This document shows, piece after piece, positions 32,983-42,584 of a stretch of 46,167 nt of DNA (positions within the stretch are counted from its first letter, which is position 1; each line of letters starts with the position of its first letter). The translations under genes were made by a program, and so were the position numbers. The notes under the pieces were generated by a model. It did no database searches. It was given only the letters and a program-made list of their open reading frames with translations, and was not told where the DNA came from. The stretch is taken from NCBI RefSeq assembly GCF_001510645.1, contig NZ_LMVB01000004.1, positions 541-46,707 on the forward strand, in the 5' to 3' direction. This DNA comes from Paenibacillus sp. FJAT-29882. GTDB lineage: Bacteria > Bacillota > Bacilli > Bacillales > DSM-1321.

Positions 32983-33891
32983 TTGGAAGTTTTTGATGCG
33001 GGTAATAAACTTATTCAAGAGTTTAAAGATGATTCTCTATACAAAATGGCGTTGTTTTATAAACTTGAAGAATTGATTATTACTGATAAGTTGCTATCTA
33101 TTAGTTTTACAAGCAACTATAGTACTAATGAAGTTGGAAAAATAATTGATAGAGCTGATTCTACGATAAGAAATCACTTCAGGTCTGATTTAATAAATTA
33201 TATTAAACCGGAAAAAGTAGGTAAATATTATCGTTTAGATTATAAAAGTATTTTTAGGTTACACTTAATTTTTTTATTAATGGATAACGCAGGAAAAACA
33301 ACGCTTGATTTATTGGTGGAGCTTGGAATTGAAGCAACATCATCACCATTAGAGGGAAAGCGATTAAGGAAATTTCAAAATGCTGCGGAAGAAAAGCAGA
33401 TAAATCGTCAGATAGATAACGAAAATCTAGCCTCTAAAGTGGACGTGCTGGAAAGGAAATATGTTATTCAAGAGATCATGCTTAACATTCTCAAGTATGA
33501 AAAAGATATATCTGAATATGATAGAAAAATAGATAAGCAATTAAATGCTATTGAATCTGTTAAGAATGAGGCCTATATTAAATACTTAGAAGAAAAACAG
33601 TCAAGATTATTAATAAGTTCTTTAGATAAATCTAGGCAAAAATCTTCATTTTTAGGTATATTTAAAAAACAGGAAGAAGTAGATGTTGAGGGTATTTCGA
33701 AGGATATTGCCACTAAACTAAAATCAAAAATGAAAGAACAAATGTCAATGAAGATAAAAGATCTGACGGCTGATATAGATTTCATGGAAAAAGCCCGAAA
33801 TGAAATTTTTACTAAAGTGGAGATAGAAAAAGAGAAAGTTAGAAAGATTCAAATCGAAGGTGTAGTAAATGAACAGGTACTTTTAGATTGA
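32983..33891 (+). CDS. MerR-type HTH and coiled-coil regulator, TubY-like
   Basis: The 302-residue protein has a MerR-like HTH at about 40-85 (YSTNEVGKIIDRADSTIRNHFRSDLINYI...KVGKYYRLD). A long coiled-coil of about 135-290 follows, rich in Glu/Lys, with SSFLGIFKKQEE inside it. TubY regulators of tubZ loci share this layout. TTG 32983 follows GAAGGTGGGG. It lies 6 kb from tubZ, behind two repeat arrays, and upstream of the Tad-like operon, so it may control that operon or segregation. TubY name is by architecture only. Confidence 0.6.
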   Translation: MEVFDAGNKLIQEFKDDSLYKMALFYKLEELIITDKLLSISFTSNYSTNEVGKIIDRADSTIRNHFRSDLINYIKPEKVGKYYRLDYKSIFRLHLIFLLMDNAGKTTLDLLVELGIEATSSPLEGKRLRKFQNAAEEKQINRQIDNENLASKVDVLERKYVIQEIMLNILKYEKDISEYDRKIDKQLNAIESVKNEAYIKYLEEKQSRLLISSLDKSRQKSSFLGIFKKQEEVDVEGISKDIATKLKSKMKEQMSMKIKDLTADIDFMEKARNEIFTKVEIEKEKVRKIQIEGVVNEQVLLD

Positions 33892-33956
33892 TTATATTCA
33901 GAATTAGTGTTGTGTTTTCTAAAGGTTTTGTAATAGGATATCAGTAAGATGCAGCG

Positions 33957-33998
33957 AAGCACGCTATTCCTTTATGGGGGTAGTGTGCTTTTTTTGAG
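33957..33998 (+). terminator. terminator upstream of the first Tad-region gene
   Basis: Arms AAGCACGCTATTCC (33957-33970) and GGGGTAGTGTGCTT (33977-33990), then TTTTTT, 15 nt before the next gene. The leading AGCGAAGCACGC is similar to that of the next such hairpin at 35142. Confidence 0.75.
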
Positions 33999-34012
33999 AG
34001 GAGCTTTTTATT

Positions 34013-35026
34013 ATGAAGTACGTTAAATTTGGGGACACTGGCTTTAGGTGGAAGTGGAGTGATTTATATCACTCTAGGGCAGCGTTTATAGGGAGTAATG
34101 AAAACACAACCAAAAGGTTAGCTTTAGAAGAGATCGCTAAAAATATTCATGATTTAGATAAAAAAACGGTATATAGAATTACTCCTTTCTCAGATTTGTC
34201 ATTATCAAACGAAATAGAACATTTTAATCTTTTGAATTTTGAAAAGGTACCTAATGGAATTCAGAATGAATCTACTTTTAGTATTACAAGAATGAAATTT
34301 GTACAGGCGTATTTAAATGCCTTAGCTGATCTTAAGGGGGAAAAAAGAACGGATTTGATACCTTTATCAGCCTATCAGCCTCATATTGAAGGACCTTTGG
34401 CTGGATATATAAAATCTGTTCAAAAACTGGATGAAAGCCGAGAAAAGATTTGGCTGCAAGAGCATTTTCAAGAATTAGAAAGGGTTCAATGGAATTATTC
34501 TAGTGAGCAAGGATATATCTACCAGTATGATTTAGATGGAAATGATCAACAAACGTTTATATCATTTTTAAAAGGATGTTGGTCTTTTTGGGCTATGATG
34601 GCTCTAATAGAAGAAGAACAAGACATCTTAATAATTATTGAACTACCAACGAAATTAATTGATATAGATTCCAATACGATTTATAAAAATTTGGTAAAAG
34701 ATTTTTTAGGGGTACTGGTTCAATTATCATATGAAATAACATGTACTGTACTAATAAGTTCTGAAACCATGTATCCAATTCCTGATTTAAATATACGTCA
34801 TCAAGCGTTTTGGAATTTCAATGCCGCAGATTTTAATTGGCGTGATAATGAGTCTTACTTCTCAGAGGATGTTGTTACAGCTTGGAAGAACAATAATAAT
34901 AATATCGCAAATTGGTTAGATTTTTCTGAACAAAAGAAATATACATTAAATGTCTTAGAACCTTTAAAAATAAACCTCAGTGATGAAGATGAGAAAGAAG
35001 AAAGTGAAGAAACTATATCTGGGTAA
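34013..35026 (+). CDS. unknown protein at the head of the Tad-like operon
   Basis: The 337-residue protein starts MKYVKFGDTGFRWKWSDLYHS; GAGAGGAGC lies upstream of ATG 34013. It has no signal, TM helix or P-loop that I can see. A ILIIIELPTKLID strand-turn and an acidic tail (SDEDEKEESEE) stand out. A Ras-like or ATPase-like core cannot be shown. Its position before CpaE-like and CpaB-like genes suggests an accessory of the machine. Confidence 0.65.
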   Translation: MKYVKFGDTGFRWKWSDLYHSRAAFIGSNENTTKRLALEEIAKNIHDLDKKTVYRITPFSDLSLSNEIEHFNLLNFEKVPNGIQNESTFSITRMKFVQAYLNALADLKGEKRTDLIPLSAYQPHIEGPLAGYIKSVQKLDESREKIWLQEHFQELERVQWNYSSEQGYIYQYDLDGNDQQTFISFLKGCWSFWAMMALIEEEQDILIIIELPTKLIDIDSNTIYKNLVKDFLGVLVQLSYEITCTVLISSETMYPIPDLNIRHQAFWNFNAADFNWRDNESYFSEDVVTAWKNNNNNIANWLDFSEQKKYTLNVLEPLKINLSDEDEKEESEETISG

Positions 35027-35060
35027 TTGAGGAAATAATCAATAAATAGTAAAAATATTA

Positions 35061-35089
35061 TTGACCGTCTAAAATTAATATTGTATGAT
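35061..35089 (+). promoter_or_regulatory. predicted internal promoter in the Tad-like operon
   Basis: TTGACC (35061-35066), 17 bp, TATGAT (35084-35089). A transcript would start near 35096 and meet the terminator at 35142 after about 80 nt, so this is a leader/attenuator arrangement. Confidence 0.55.
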
Positions 35090-35141
35090 GTAGGAAATTA
35101 ATTAAATACTTGTCTTTTGACAAAAAACGTAGATAGCGAAG

Positions 35142-35174
35142 AACGCACTACCCCAATGGGTAGTGCGTTTTTTT
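35142..35174 (+). terminator. terminator in the leader of the first CpaE-like gene
   Basis: Perfect 12-bp arms AACGCACTACCC / GGGTAGTGCGTT with a 4-nt loop and T7, 26 nt before the start codon. It shares AGCGAAGAACGC with the hairpin at 33957. Confidence 0.8.
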
Positions 35175-35199
35175 GCGTTTGAGAAGGTGCAAAAAATCA

Positions 35200-36720
35200 A
35201 TGAAAAATATATTAGTTGGAACGTCCAATCATAATTTCGCTTCCGAATTAAAAAAGCAAATCGAAGGGACAGGGGAGTACAGAGTTTACGATATTTTAGT
35301 AAGTGAAGAAGATTTGTTTCAAGTGGTTAATAAAGCTATAGAGGGCGAAATTAAATTACAAGGTTTAATATTACAGAGTAATTTAGCTAAAAAATTTGAC
35401 GATAAACGATTAGATTTGTTGTCAGATATTTTAGTGACACTAAAGCAAGAACATCCGGAGATAGCAATTTCCATTCTTGTAGATGAAAAAGAAGGACATC
35501 CGTTTCTAGCTGAATTAGTTCAAATCGGTATCTACAATATATTTACACCTGGTCAAAAATATTCAATAACTGAAATTTTAAATTCACTTTCTGAACCATT
35601 CTCATTTTCACAAGTGGCACATTTGAGAAATATTGATCCTCTAATTCCTTGGAGAAAGATAAATCGAGGACCTCAAGCTTTCTTTTTATCGGAAAAAGAA
35701 GAAAATAAAAATAATTCTAGTAACCCAAAAGTTAAAGAGAAAAAAAACGTTACAAAAGTCGTCGAACAAAAAGTTATTAACAAGCAAATAATAAAAAAAC
35801 AGTACCGTATCAATATTACCAATCAAATAGAAAAATATATTGGTATGAATATTGAAAGGAAATTAATACTAGTTTGTAGTCCTTTTAGCGGAACTGGCAG
35901 CACATTCTTCGCCCACCACTTATCAAAAGAAATATCTGATAAAGGAATAGGTGTGACCTACATTGAAAACCCATTTTTACCCGGCTATACATATGACAGA
36001 TTTTATGGAAATAAAAATACAGAAGAGTATATTAGTTTGTTTAGTGCATTCGTAAGGGATTCAGATAGTAATGAGATTGGTCTAAATATTACAGCGGAAG
36101 ATTTGAAAAAGGTTGAAAATTCAACCCACTTTTGGGAACACGAAGGAGTTAGACTAGTAGCACTAAATCCATTAAAAGAATCACCTTACAGTGAGATGCA
36201 ACTGGATCTAATGGCATTCACAAAGATTCTTTTAACCCTACAAAAAACACCTTACGTAATAATGGATATTGGAACTGATGTGGGGAAAGAAGTTTATAAA
36301 GAATTAGCAACACTAGCAGATCATACCTATATTGTAATGGGACCTGATATTTCAAAACGTGAACAGCATTATTCCCAACTGAAATTTCAAAGCTCCTTAA
36401 ACCTTCCTAGTGAGGATGCTAACAAATGGGTTATTTGCAATCAATCTACTAAATCGATTGCAGAGGATTTGTTCCAAGAGAGTGTCTTTGTAATTCCTCA
36501 ATTGCCTGTAGAAGATTTATTTCATGCTCAATATAATGGAAGTTTTCAATTGCAAGGAAGGGAAACAACCAAAAAGTTAAATGCTTCATTTGGACCAATA
36601 TTAGAAAAGATATTGCCTGAAAAGTTTTTGATTGCGGCGAGTAAACAGAAGGCAAAACCACTAAAAGGTTTTTTTAAGTCCTTAAAAAACATAAACATAA
36701 CTGAAGTTAAGGGAGAGTAA
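35200..36720 (+). CDS. CpaE/TadZ-like protein with degenerate P-loop
   Basis: The protein has 506 residues from ATG 35200; GAAGGTG lies 11 nt upstream, and the longer frame begins in the terminator. The N-terminal about 130 residues are receiver-like (KNILVGTSNHNFASELKKQI). After a charged linker a MinD/ParA-like domain begins at LILVCSPFSGTGSTFFAHHL (about 222-241). There the usual lysines of the deviant Walker motif are absent, so ATP use is doubtful. In Tad systems CpaE/TadZ sets the pole or site of assembly. It is the first of two such proteins here. Confidence 0.7.
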   Translation: MKNILVGTSNHNFASELKKQIEGTGEYRVYDILVSEEDLFQVVNKAIEGEIKLQGLILQSNLAKKFDDKRLDLLSDILVTLKQEHPEIAISILVDEKEGHPFLAELVQIGIYNIFTPGQKYSITEILNSLSEPFSFSQVAHLRNIDPLIPWRKINRGPQAFFLSEKEENKNNSSNPKVKEKKNVTKVVEQKVINKQIIKKQYRINITNQIEKYIGMNIERKLILVCSPFSGTGSTFFAHHLSKEISDKGIGVTYIENPFLPGYTYDRFYGNKNTEEYISLFSAFVRDSDSNEIGLNITAEDLKKVENSTHFWEHEGVRLVALNPLKESPYSEMQLDLMAFTKILLTLQKTPYVIMDIGTDVGKEVYKELATLADHTYIVMGPDISKREQHYSQLKFQSSLNLPSEDANKWVICNQSTKSIAEDLFQESVFVIPQLPVEDLFHAQYNGSFQLQGRETTKKLNASFGPILEKILPEKFLIAASKQKAKPLKGFFKSLKNINITEVKGE

Positions 36721-36723
36721 AAA

Positions 36724-37695
36724 ATGAAACCGTGGTTAAAATTATCAATTGGTATTGCAATGTCATTGATATCAATCTTGTCAATAGTCCTTTGGGATAC
36801 AGTTCTCAAGGATCGAATAGATAGTGAAGAAGTAGTCGTAATAAAGCCTGGAATAATAGTTGAAAAGAACGAAACGTTGACTAATGATAACTTAATAATG
36901 GAGAAAAGAAGCAAATCTTCACTTATTGAGGGGATCGTTTATGCAGATGAAATAAATAATGTCATAGGTAAAACTGCTAAACAGACTTTAGTAGGAAATC
37001 AGATCTTATCTCATCGACAATTAGATATGGAAGGAATAATTCCAAATCCTAAAGTGGGCGAAGCCATAAGACCTATTCCAAAAAACTGGATATACGCAAG
37101 TCCTTCGACTTTAAGAAGAACGGATAAGATAGACATCTACTTAATTCCTGGTGCAGACATCAAAGAAGAAGAAGTATCGAATATATCATACTCAGGATTA
37201 TCTCCAGAACAGGATAAAGCGCTGCTTGATGCCGAAACCACGAATAATGAAGAAAATAAAAAGTATGAAAAGGATAGAAAAGAAATATCGGAAAAAAAAG
37301 GTATACAAGTAAATGAGAGCAAATCCACACTTAACCTTAATGAAGCTGAGAAAATCTTAAAAGAAATTAAAAAAATCGAAAAAGGTAAAGATACATCTAT
37401 AGAAATAACAGAAGCTAAAAGAGATGATTTATTGTCCAAATACAATCTTTCAGCTGACGAGTGGTCCTTATTAGTAAGAGCAGGAGACATACCATTGCTA
37501 GTAGAGATCCCGGTTATATATGTGAAAGATGGTTCCGGTAACGAGATAGAAAATGGTGAAAACAGCACAGAAAGTGACCGATTAACAGCTACCGGTCAGA
37601 TATCTGATCTTGAACTAATTTTAAACGAGGAAGAACATCGCACTATATTAGATTATGTAAAAAAAGGCTTCCAATTGTATATCACTTATAACTAA
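36724..37695 (+). CDS. CpaB/RcpC-like SAF-domain protein
   Basis: The 323-residue protein has an N-terminal membrane anchor (LKLSIGIAMSLISILSIVLW). A SAF-like domain follows (VVIKPGIIVEKNETLTNDNLIMEKR...VIGKTAKQTLVGNQILSHRQLD), as in CpaB/RcpC of Flp pilus loci. A long charged helical stretch lies at about 150-220. In Gram-negatives CpaB works with the secretin; here it is outside the membrane facing the wall. It begins 3 bp after the previous stop, with GGGAGAG before the ATG. Confidence 0.7.
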   Translation: MKPWLKLSIGIAMSLISILSIVLWDTVLKDRIDSEEVVVIKPGIIVEKNETLTNDNLIMEKRSKSSLIEGIVYADEINNVIGKTAKQTLVGNQILSHRQLDMEGIIPNPKVGEAIRPIPKNWIYASPSTLRRTDKIDIYLIPGADIKEEEVSNISYSGLSPEQDKALLDAETTNNEENKKYEKDRKEISEKKGIQVNESKSTLNLNEAEKILKEIKKIEKGKDTSIEITEAKRDDLLSKYNLSADEWSLLVRAGDIPLLVEIPVIYVKDGSGNEIENGENSTESDRLTATGQISDLELILNEEEHRTILDYVKKGFQLYITYN

Positions 37696-37712
37696 TAAGG
37701 AGTTAACCCTAA

Positions 37713-38921
37713 ATGGCAAAAGATAAAGAGGCACAAGAGTTTGATAATATGTTTGGAATCTACGCTATTACCGATAGGGCTGGGTTGCGTGATTCATTAG
37801 AAAAGATTTCTCAAGTTGACCAAGTAGTACAACTCCCTAGGATTCAAGAAGCGGTTAATTGTAATTCAGTTGTAGTGGATGGCTCTTGCATAATGCATCA
37901 TCACTTAAATGAGATTAGAGAGTCTTATCCTCACCAAGAAATATTTTTTATCCTTGCTAATATCACAAATGAAACACAGTTAAAAAATGTAGTTGCTCAA
38001 TGTGCAGCTTATAAAATTCACATGATAGATGAGCATTTAACTTTTGAACAAATAAAAGATAGGGTTTACTTTGAACTTTTTCAATCAAAAATTATAAAGA
38101 AAAATAAAATAGTTGGTTTTTTTGGCACCCATAGTGGTGCAGGTGTATCTACAACAGCTATTAATGTTGCAGATGTCCTGTCCAGGAGTATTGATGGGAA
38201 GGTTTTATTATTATCGCTTAATGCATGGGACCCAGCGGATTATTTTATGGAATATAAAGGGAAGTATTTAAGTGACTTAAATGTAGAATTAAAAACGGGA
38301 AGTTTAACAGACGAGCGTTTAATAGAATCAATCTATCAGTATTCTGAGCACTCTTTTTATCATTTAGCAGGGAACCGCGATATTAAGTTGCAACGATACT
38401 TCCAAACAGAGCAAATAGCCCAATTATTACAAATGGTACAAAATCACTTTGACATTATTTTAATTGATGGGGGCTGCCATTTTGATAATGCCGTTTATGC
38501 TCAAAGTTATAAAGCGAGTGAAATGAAATTTTTAGTAACAACTCAGGAACCAAAAGGCTATCTAGGGTACTGGCCACATATCTTCCATCAGATTATTGAA
38601 CCACTTGGTGGGAAAGCGCAAGACTACATGCTGCTTATTAATCAAATTAGACCAGAGGTGACACTGGCCACTTATCGAGATATTTCAGAGGCATTAGATA
38701 TGGATGTGTTGGCAGTTATTCCTGATGAGGCATTTTTAGGACCCACTTCCATTACACAAAAGACGTTGCTTAATCAATCAGGTGCTTCTGCAGAGTATAT
38801 ACGTTCTCTAGATTCAATCGTTAATTCTATAGTTGCAGGTTGTGGACTTACTCTTAGAGCAAATGTAGAACTATATCAACCAAAAAAAGGTCTACTAAAT
38901 AGGATTTTTAAAAAAATCTAA
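37713..38921 (+). CDS. second CpaE/MinD-like ATPase
   Basis: The 402-residue protein has a P-loop-like GTHSGAGVSTTAINVADVL at 138-156. The typical signature lysine of KGGxGKST is replaced, but GAGVSTT is retained. FDIILIDGG, which resembles Walker B, lies further on. The N-terminal 120 residues hold no obvious motif. AAGGAG precedes ATG 37713. Its start lies 17 bp after the CpaB-like gene. Likely role: localisation or assembly of the TadA machine. Confidence 0.7.
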   Translation: MAKDKEAQEFDNMFGIYAITDRAGLRDSLEKISQVDQVVQLPRIQEAVNCNSVVVDGSCIMHHHLNEIRESYPHQEIFFILANITNETQLKNVVAQCAAYKIHMIDEHLTFEQIKDRVYFELFQSKIIKKNKIVGFFGTHSGAGVSTTAINVADVLSRSIDGKVLLLSLNAWDPADYFMEYKGKYLSDLNVELKTGSLTDERLIESIYQYSEHSFYHLAGNRDIKLQRYFQTEQIAQLLQMVQNHFDIILIDGGCHFDNAVYAQSYKASEMKFLVTTQEPKGYLGYWPHIFHQIIEPLGGKAQDYMLLINQIRPEVTLATYRDISEALDMDVLAVIPDEAFLGPTSITQKTLLNQSGASAEYIRSLDSIVNSIVAGCGLTLRANVELYQPKKGLLNRIFKKI

Positions 38922-39068
38922 GGTAATGTCCTAGTTGAGAGGGAATTTACTAACGCAAATAAAATTAAATAACATAAATATTTGTAAACAACTTTATTAT
39001 CACTCAACACTAGTAATATATGACTCCGATCTTACTTGATATTTTAACAAGAATGGTGGTAATAAAAA
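38922..39068. other. 147-bp gap in the Tad-like operon
   Basis: No gene. ACAACTTTATTATCACTC (about 38988) resembles the dispersed ACAACTTTATTATTCG repeat. No clear terminator or promoter was found, so transcription may read through into the TadA gene. Confidence 0.35.
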
Positions 39069-40559
39069 TTGACTAAAGATCTGCATGAAGTTCCATTAGA
39101 AGAAGAAAGGCCATTTGAGCTTGCAAAATGGGTAGCTAGTCAAACAAATGGAAAATCTCCCGAATCAATAGAATATGACTATAAAAAGAAAAAAGAATTT
39201 AAAGATATATGCAAGACAATAAAAAGTGATTTAGATAGTGTTATTGATATAGGAATTGGTGATAAGAACAACAATAAGAATAATGAGTGGTTGGATAGGC
39301 AGCATAATGCAATTATTGGTGATAAAACAGCTATTCACTATTTTATAGAAGAAATTCAAAAATCATTAAGGAAGTTAAATATAACTTCCGAAGACTTTCC
39401 TCACTACCACAAATCATTGGCTGAAGCAATATTTCATGAAATATGGGGTGTAAGTATTTTGGCCAAGTGGGAAATGTATCCTGGATCTGAAGCTTGCGCA
39501 ATAAGGGGAACAGAACTTTGGATTGATATTGACGGAACCTTTGTACAACAGCAGGAGAAATTTGAAGACATTGCTGTTGTGAATCGAATTAAGCGTGCTT
39601 TTGTTATAAGGCGAGAAGATTCAGTCATCAATAGGGAGAATCCAGAGTTGGAAATTCAAAGAGAAGATGGCTCAAGGATTACCATGATTGAACCACCACG
39701 TTCTGAAGATGAATATATCATGTTACGTCGCTTTATCATCAACAAATTTTCACTTGATGAACAAGCTTCAAAAGGGACGATCCCATTTGAAGATATTGAA
39801 ATCTATAGAGCGCTAAGTAGAACTATGTGCAATATGATTATCGCAGGAAGAGTACGTTCAGCTAAATCTACTTTTATGAAAACTCTAATTGGTGAGCGGA
39901 GCAAAAAGTATGTTGGTGCTGTATTGGAAAAACATTTTGAGCTAGCTTTGCGAAAGCACTTTCCCGATCGCTTAATTTGGGAAATACAAGCAAAGGAGGG
40001 CGACCTACATAATGCCATCCCAAGACTACTTAGGTTAGAGCATGATTACATTGTAATTGGAGAAATTCGTTCACTAGAAATAGAGGGCTACCTGATATCA
40101 ACGGAACGGGGAGAACGCGGTAGTTTAGCGACATACCATTTAACTGAAGAAGACAGGGTGGTCGAACAATTAACTCGACATACATTGGATGAATTCCCCA
40201 CTAGGCGTTTTGATATCGAATTAGAAAGGGTTGCTACAAATATAGATATTATAGTAACAATGGGTACTGATAGAGAACGTAAGTTAAAGAGAGTCGTAGG
40301 TGTGACAGAAATAATATGGAATACTGAAACAAATACCCATGAGATAGTCCCAGTAATAAGATATTCAACTTTACAAAATAAATATTATTATAATTCTAAT
40401 ATATCGAAAAGATTGCTTTATTTAATGGCAAAAGAAAATCTGCAAGAAACGAAAATATTATTAAGCTTGCTTAAAAAAAGAGAAAAATCATCTCCAATGG
40501 AATCTTTTGTGTCAGATGAAATATTAGAAGAATTTTTACTTAAGGATTTAGAAACATGA
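39069..40559 (+). CDS. TadA/CpaF-like secretion ATPase
   Basis: The 496-residue protein carries Walker A GRVRSAKST (260-268), an Asp-box-type EKHFEL segment and Walker B DYIVIGE (326-332). SLATYHLTEEDRVVEQLTRHTL is a His-box-like region, all as in VirB11/TadA family hexamers. It should power the pilin assembly or secretion device from the cytoplasmic face. TTG 39069 follows GGTGG at about 10 nt. It overlaps the next gene by 4 nt (ATGA), so TadA and TadB are translationally coupled. Confidence 0.88.
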   Translation: MTKDLHEVPLEEERPFELAKWVASQTNGKSPESIEYDYKKKKEFKDICKTIKSDLDSVIDIGIGDKNNNKNNEWLDRQHNAIIGDKTAIHYFIEEIQKSLRKLNITSEDFPHYHKSLAEAIFHEIWGVSILAKWEMYPGSEACAIRGTELWIDIDGTFVQQQEKFEDIAVVNRIKRAFVIRREDSVINRENPELEIQREDGSRITMIEPPRSEDEYIMLRRFIINKFSLDEQASKGTIPFEDIEIYRALSRTMCNMIIAGRVRSAKSTFMKTLIGERSKKYVGAVLEKHFELALRKHFPDRLIWEIQAKEGDLHNAIPRLLRLEHDYIVIGEIRSLEIEGYLISTERGERGSLATYHLTEEDRVVEQLTRHTLDEFPTRRFDIELERVATNIDIIVTMGTDRERKLKRVVGVTEIIWNTETNTHEIVPVIRYSTLQNKYYYNSNISKRLLYLMAKENLQETKILLSLLKKREKSSPMESFVSDEILEEFLLKDLET

Positions 40560-41527
40560 TAACGAAATTCTTTTTGGAATCAGTAAGTTATATTTTGTAT
40601 TTTATTTATATTGGATGCACAGGATTCGTTGTATATGAAATTATAAAGCAGCCATTAACAACAAGATATGTACATTTACGTTATCGAACACAAATAAAGC
40701 GTGCTCGAATAATTGATCATAGTCGTCCACTTCATACTCGCAGCAAGCTATATAGACATATGTATTACCTTATATCCGTAAAAAATGATGATACTGACAG
40801 TTTGAAAATATACACATTTGTTGCTTTAAGTCTTTTTTTAGGAGTGTCGAGTTTCATAATTTTTACTCTTCGCTTTGAAGACATAATTATTTCTTTATTT
40901 TTCGGATCGATCATTTCTTTACTGCCATATGGATTTGTATGGGTGAGAATGAAAAGTATTAGAAGCAGTGTCGGAAATTCTCTAAAAGATGTAGTTGAAT
41001 TATTAATTCACTCCTATGCAGCTTGTGGTCGTGATATTTATCAAGCTTTAAAGATTTCCCAATCTCAAGTAGAACAGATTGAAATTAAAAGAGTATTAGT
41101 CCGATTGATTGGGGATTTACAAGTTGCAAAATCTGAAAATGAATTAAAGGAATCAATCGATTTGTTTATCTATACTAGTGGTAGTTCTTGGGGGATGCGT
41201 TTAGGAAATATCATTTTGAAAGCATATATCAATCAAGAAAATGTAGGTTCCGCTCTATTAACTTTACAACAGCAAATGATTAATAATGAAAAAATGCTTG
41301 AACAAGAAAAAATCCATTCCTATGATGTTAATGCTAATGCAATATTATCGCTAATTTTACTCCCTGTTTCTTTAATTGGTGCAAAAATAATAACAAGACC
41401 TCAAGACTGGTGGAATCTTCAATTTCAAAACAAATGGTCATTTATGATTTTAGTATTTACGATTTTGATGACATTAATTGGATTTATTATGGCACTGGTA
41501 ATAAGTAAACCGAAAAATGACTTATGA
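40556..41527 (+). CDS. TadB-like integral membrane platform protein
   Basis: The 323-residue protein has hydrophobic segments at about 5-27, 85-105, 110-130, 260-280 and 295-318. A cytoplasmic T2SSF-type region between them carries KDVVELLIHSYAACGRDIYQAL and LLTLQQQMINNEKMLEQEKIHSYDVNA. It is the expected inner-membrane platform for a TadA ATPase. It overlaps tadA-like gene by 4 nt and lies 17 bp before the TadC-like gene. Confidence 0.8.
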   Translation: MITKFFLESVSYILYFIYIGCTGFVVYEIIKQPLTTRYVHLRYRTQIKRARIIDHSRPLHTRSKLYRHMYYLISVKNDDTDSLKIYTFVALSLFLGVSSFIIFTLRFEDIIISLFFGSIISLLPYGFVWVRMKSIRSSVGNSLKDVVELLIHSYAACGRDIYQALKISQSQVEQIEIKRVLVRLIGDLQVAKSENELKESIDLFIYTSGSSWGMRLGNIILKAYINQENVGSALLTLQQQMINNEKMLEQEKIHSYDVNANAILSLILLPVSLIGAKIITRPQDWWNLQFQNKWSFMILVFTILMTLIGFIMALVISKPKNDL

Positions 41528-41543
41528 GAGGGGAGAGTAGGAA

Positions 41544-42431
41544 GTGTCAATAAGTTTTATTATTACTAGCAGTGCTTACTTACTATCGTTACTATCTGGA
41601 ATTTTTGTTTACGCAGGGATAACCACTAAAGTAGAAAGAAACCATCATAGGCTTAGGTTTCAAGATCAATGGCGTGAACAAAAAGGTGGATATATTGAAA
41701 ATCGTTTAAAAAGTAAAAGTGAAAAATTATTTAAGGAGGCTGGATATCCACTAGGCTTAACAGCAATTAAGTGGGATCTTATTCGTGTAATTTGTGTGGT
41801 TTTAGTTTTTTTAAATTATGTGATTTATCCATGGTTAAACAGCGGAGGTCCTCAAATCGGGATATTTTTTCTATTGACGGTCATAACCTTATCAACCGAA
41901 CCGAGTTTTGGAAAATTTTCTCTCATGTACTTTGTGTTAAATCGATTAATTTCCTATAAAAAAGCAAAGCGAAATGCAGAATTATTCTCACTATATGACA
42001 TGCTAGTATCTGAAATTCAGATGATGAATAACACAAGAGTTAACATCTATTCGCTTTTAAGGGCACTAACACCATACTTCACAGAACTAAATGGAACATT
42101 AAAGAGATTAATGTCCAACTGGACATCAGATTTAGGACCGGATGAAGCATTAGATTTATTCGCAATAGAAATAGATACACCTGAAGCTAAAAGCTTAGCA
42201 ACAGTTTTAAAGACTTTTGATAATAATGATAAAAAAACCATCCTTACCTCTTTAATAGGTATGGAAGACATGTTTGTTACTAGCCAAATAGAAAATTATC
42301 GGAAAAGACGGAAACTTTATGTTGATCTAGCAAATCTTCCAGTATTGGCAGCACATTGGTTAATTTTATTCAATTTTATAATCGTTATTATCAACATGGT
42401 ATTAATAATACTTAATAATGCAAAAATATAG
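41544..42431 (+). CDS. TadC-like integral membrane platform protein
   Basis: The 295-residue protein has TM segments at about 5-25, 72-92, 97-115 and 270-292. A T2SSF-like core lies between (NAELFSLYDMLVSEIQMMNNTRVNIYSLLRALTPYF and ALDLFAIEIDTPEAKSLATVLKTF). GTG 41544 follows GAGGGGAG. It pairs with TadB-like and TadA-like to complete the Tad-type motor platform, and is followed at once by the mini-pilin genes. Confidence 0.8.
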   Translation: MSISFIITSSAYLLSLLSGIFVYAGITTKVERNHHRLRFQDQWREQKGGYIENRLKSKSEKLFKEAGYPLGLTAIKWDLIRVICVVLVFLNYVIYPWLNSGGPQIGIFFLLTVITLSTEPSFGKFSLMYFVLNRLISYKKAKRNAELFSLYDMLVSEIQMMNNTRVNIYSLLRALTPYFTELNGTLKRLMSNWTSDLGPDEALDLFAIEIDTPEAKSLATVLKTFDNNDKKTILTSLIGMEDMFVTSQIENYRKRRKLYVDLANLPVLAAHWLILFNFIIVIINMVLIILNNAKI

Positions 42432-42444
42432 GAGAGAAATTTGA

Positions 42445-42573
42445 ATGAATACTACCTTGGCTACGTTTTTGAAATTAGGGTTTACAGCTAGTTTAATAGT
42501 AGTACTTGTTTGGGGCCTTCTAGGCGATAAGATGATGGAATTAGCAGATAAAGTAGCTAATCTAATACCGTAA
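42445..42573 (+). CDS. mini-pilin-like protein 1 (42 residues)
   Basis: MNTTLATFLKLGFTASLIVVLVWGLL is followed by a short amphipathic end. It shows one hydrophobic helix and the LATF-x-x-L motif shared with the next three proteins. GGAGAG precedes ATG 42445. There is no leader with a G|xxxxE site for a prepilin peptidase, so it seems to start almost at the helix. Confidence 0.8.
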   Translation: MNTTLATFLKLGFTASLIVVLVWGLLGDKMMELADKVANLIP

Positions 42574-42584
42574 GGTGGGATACT

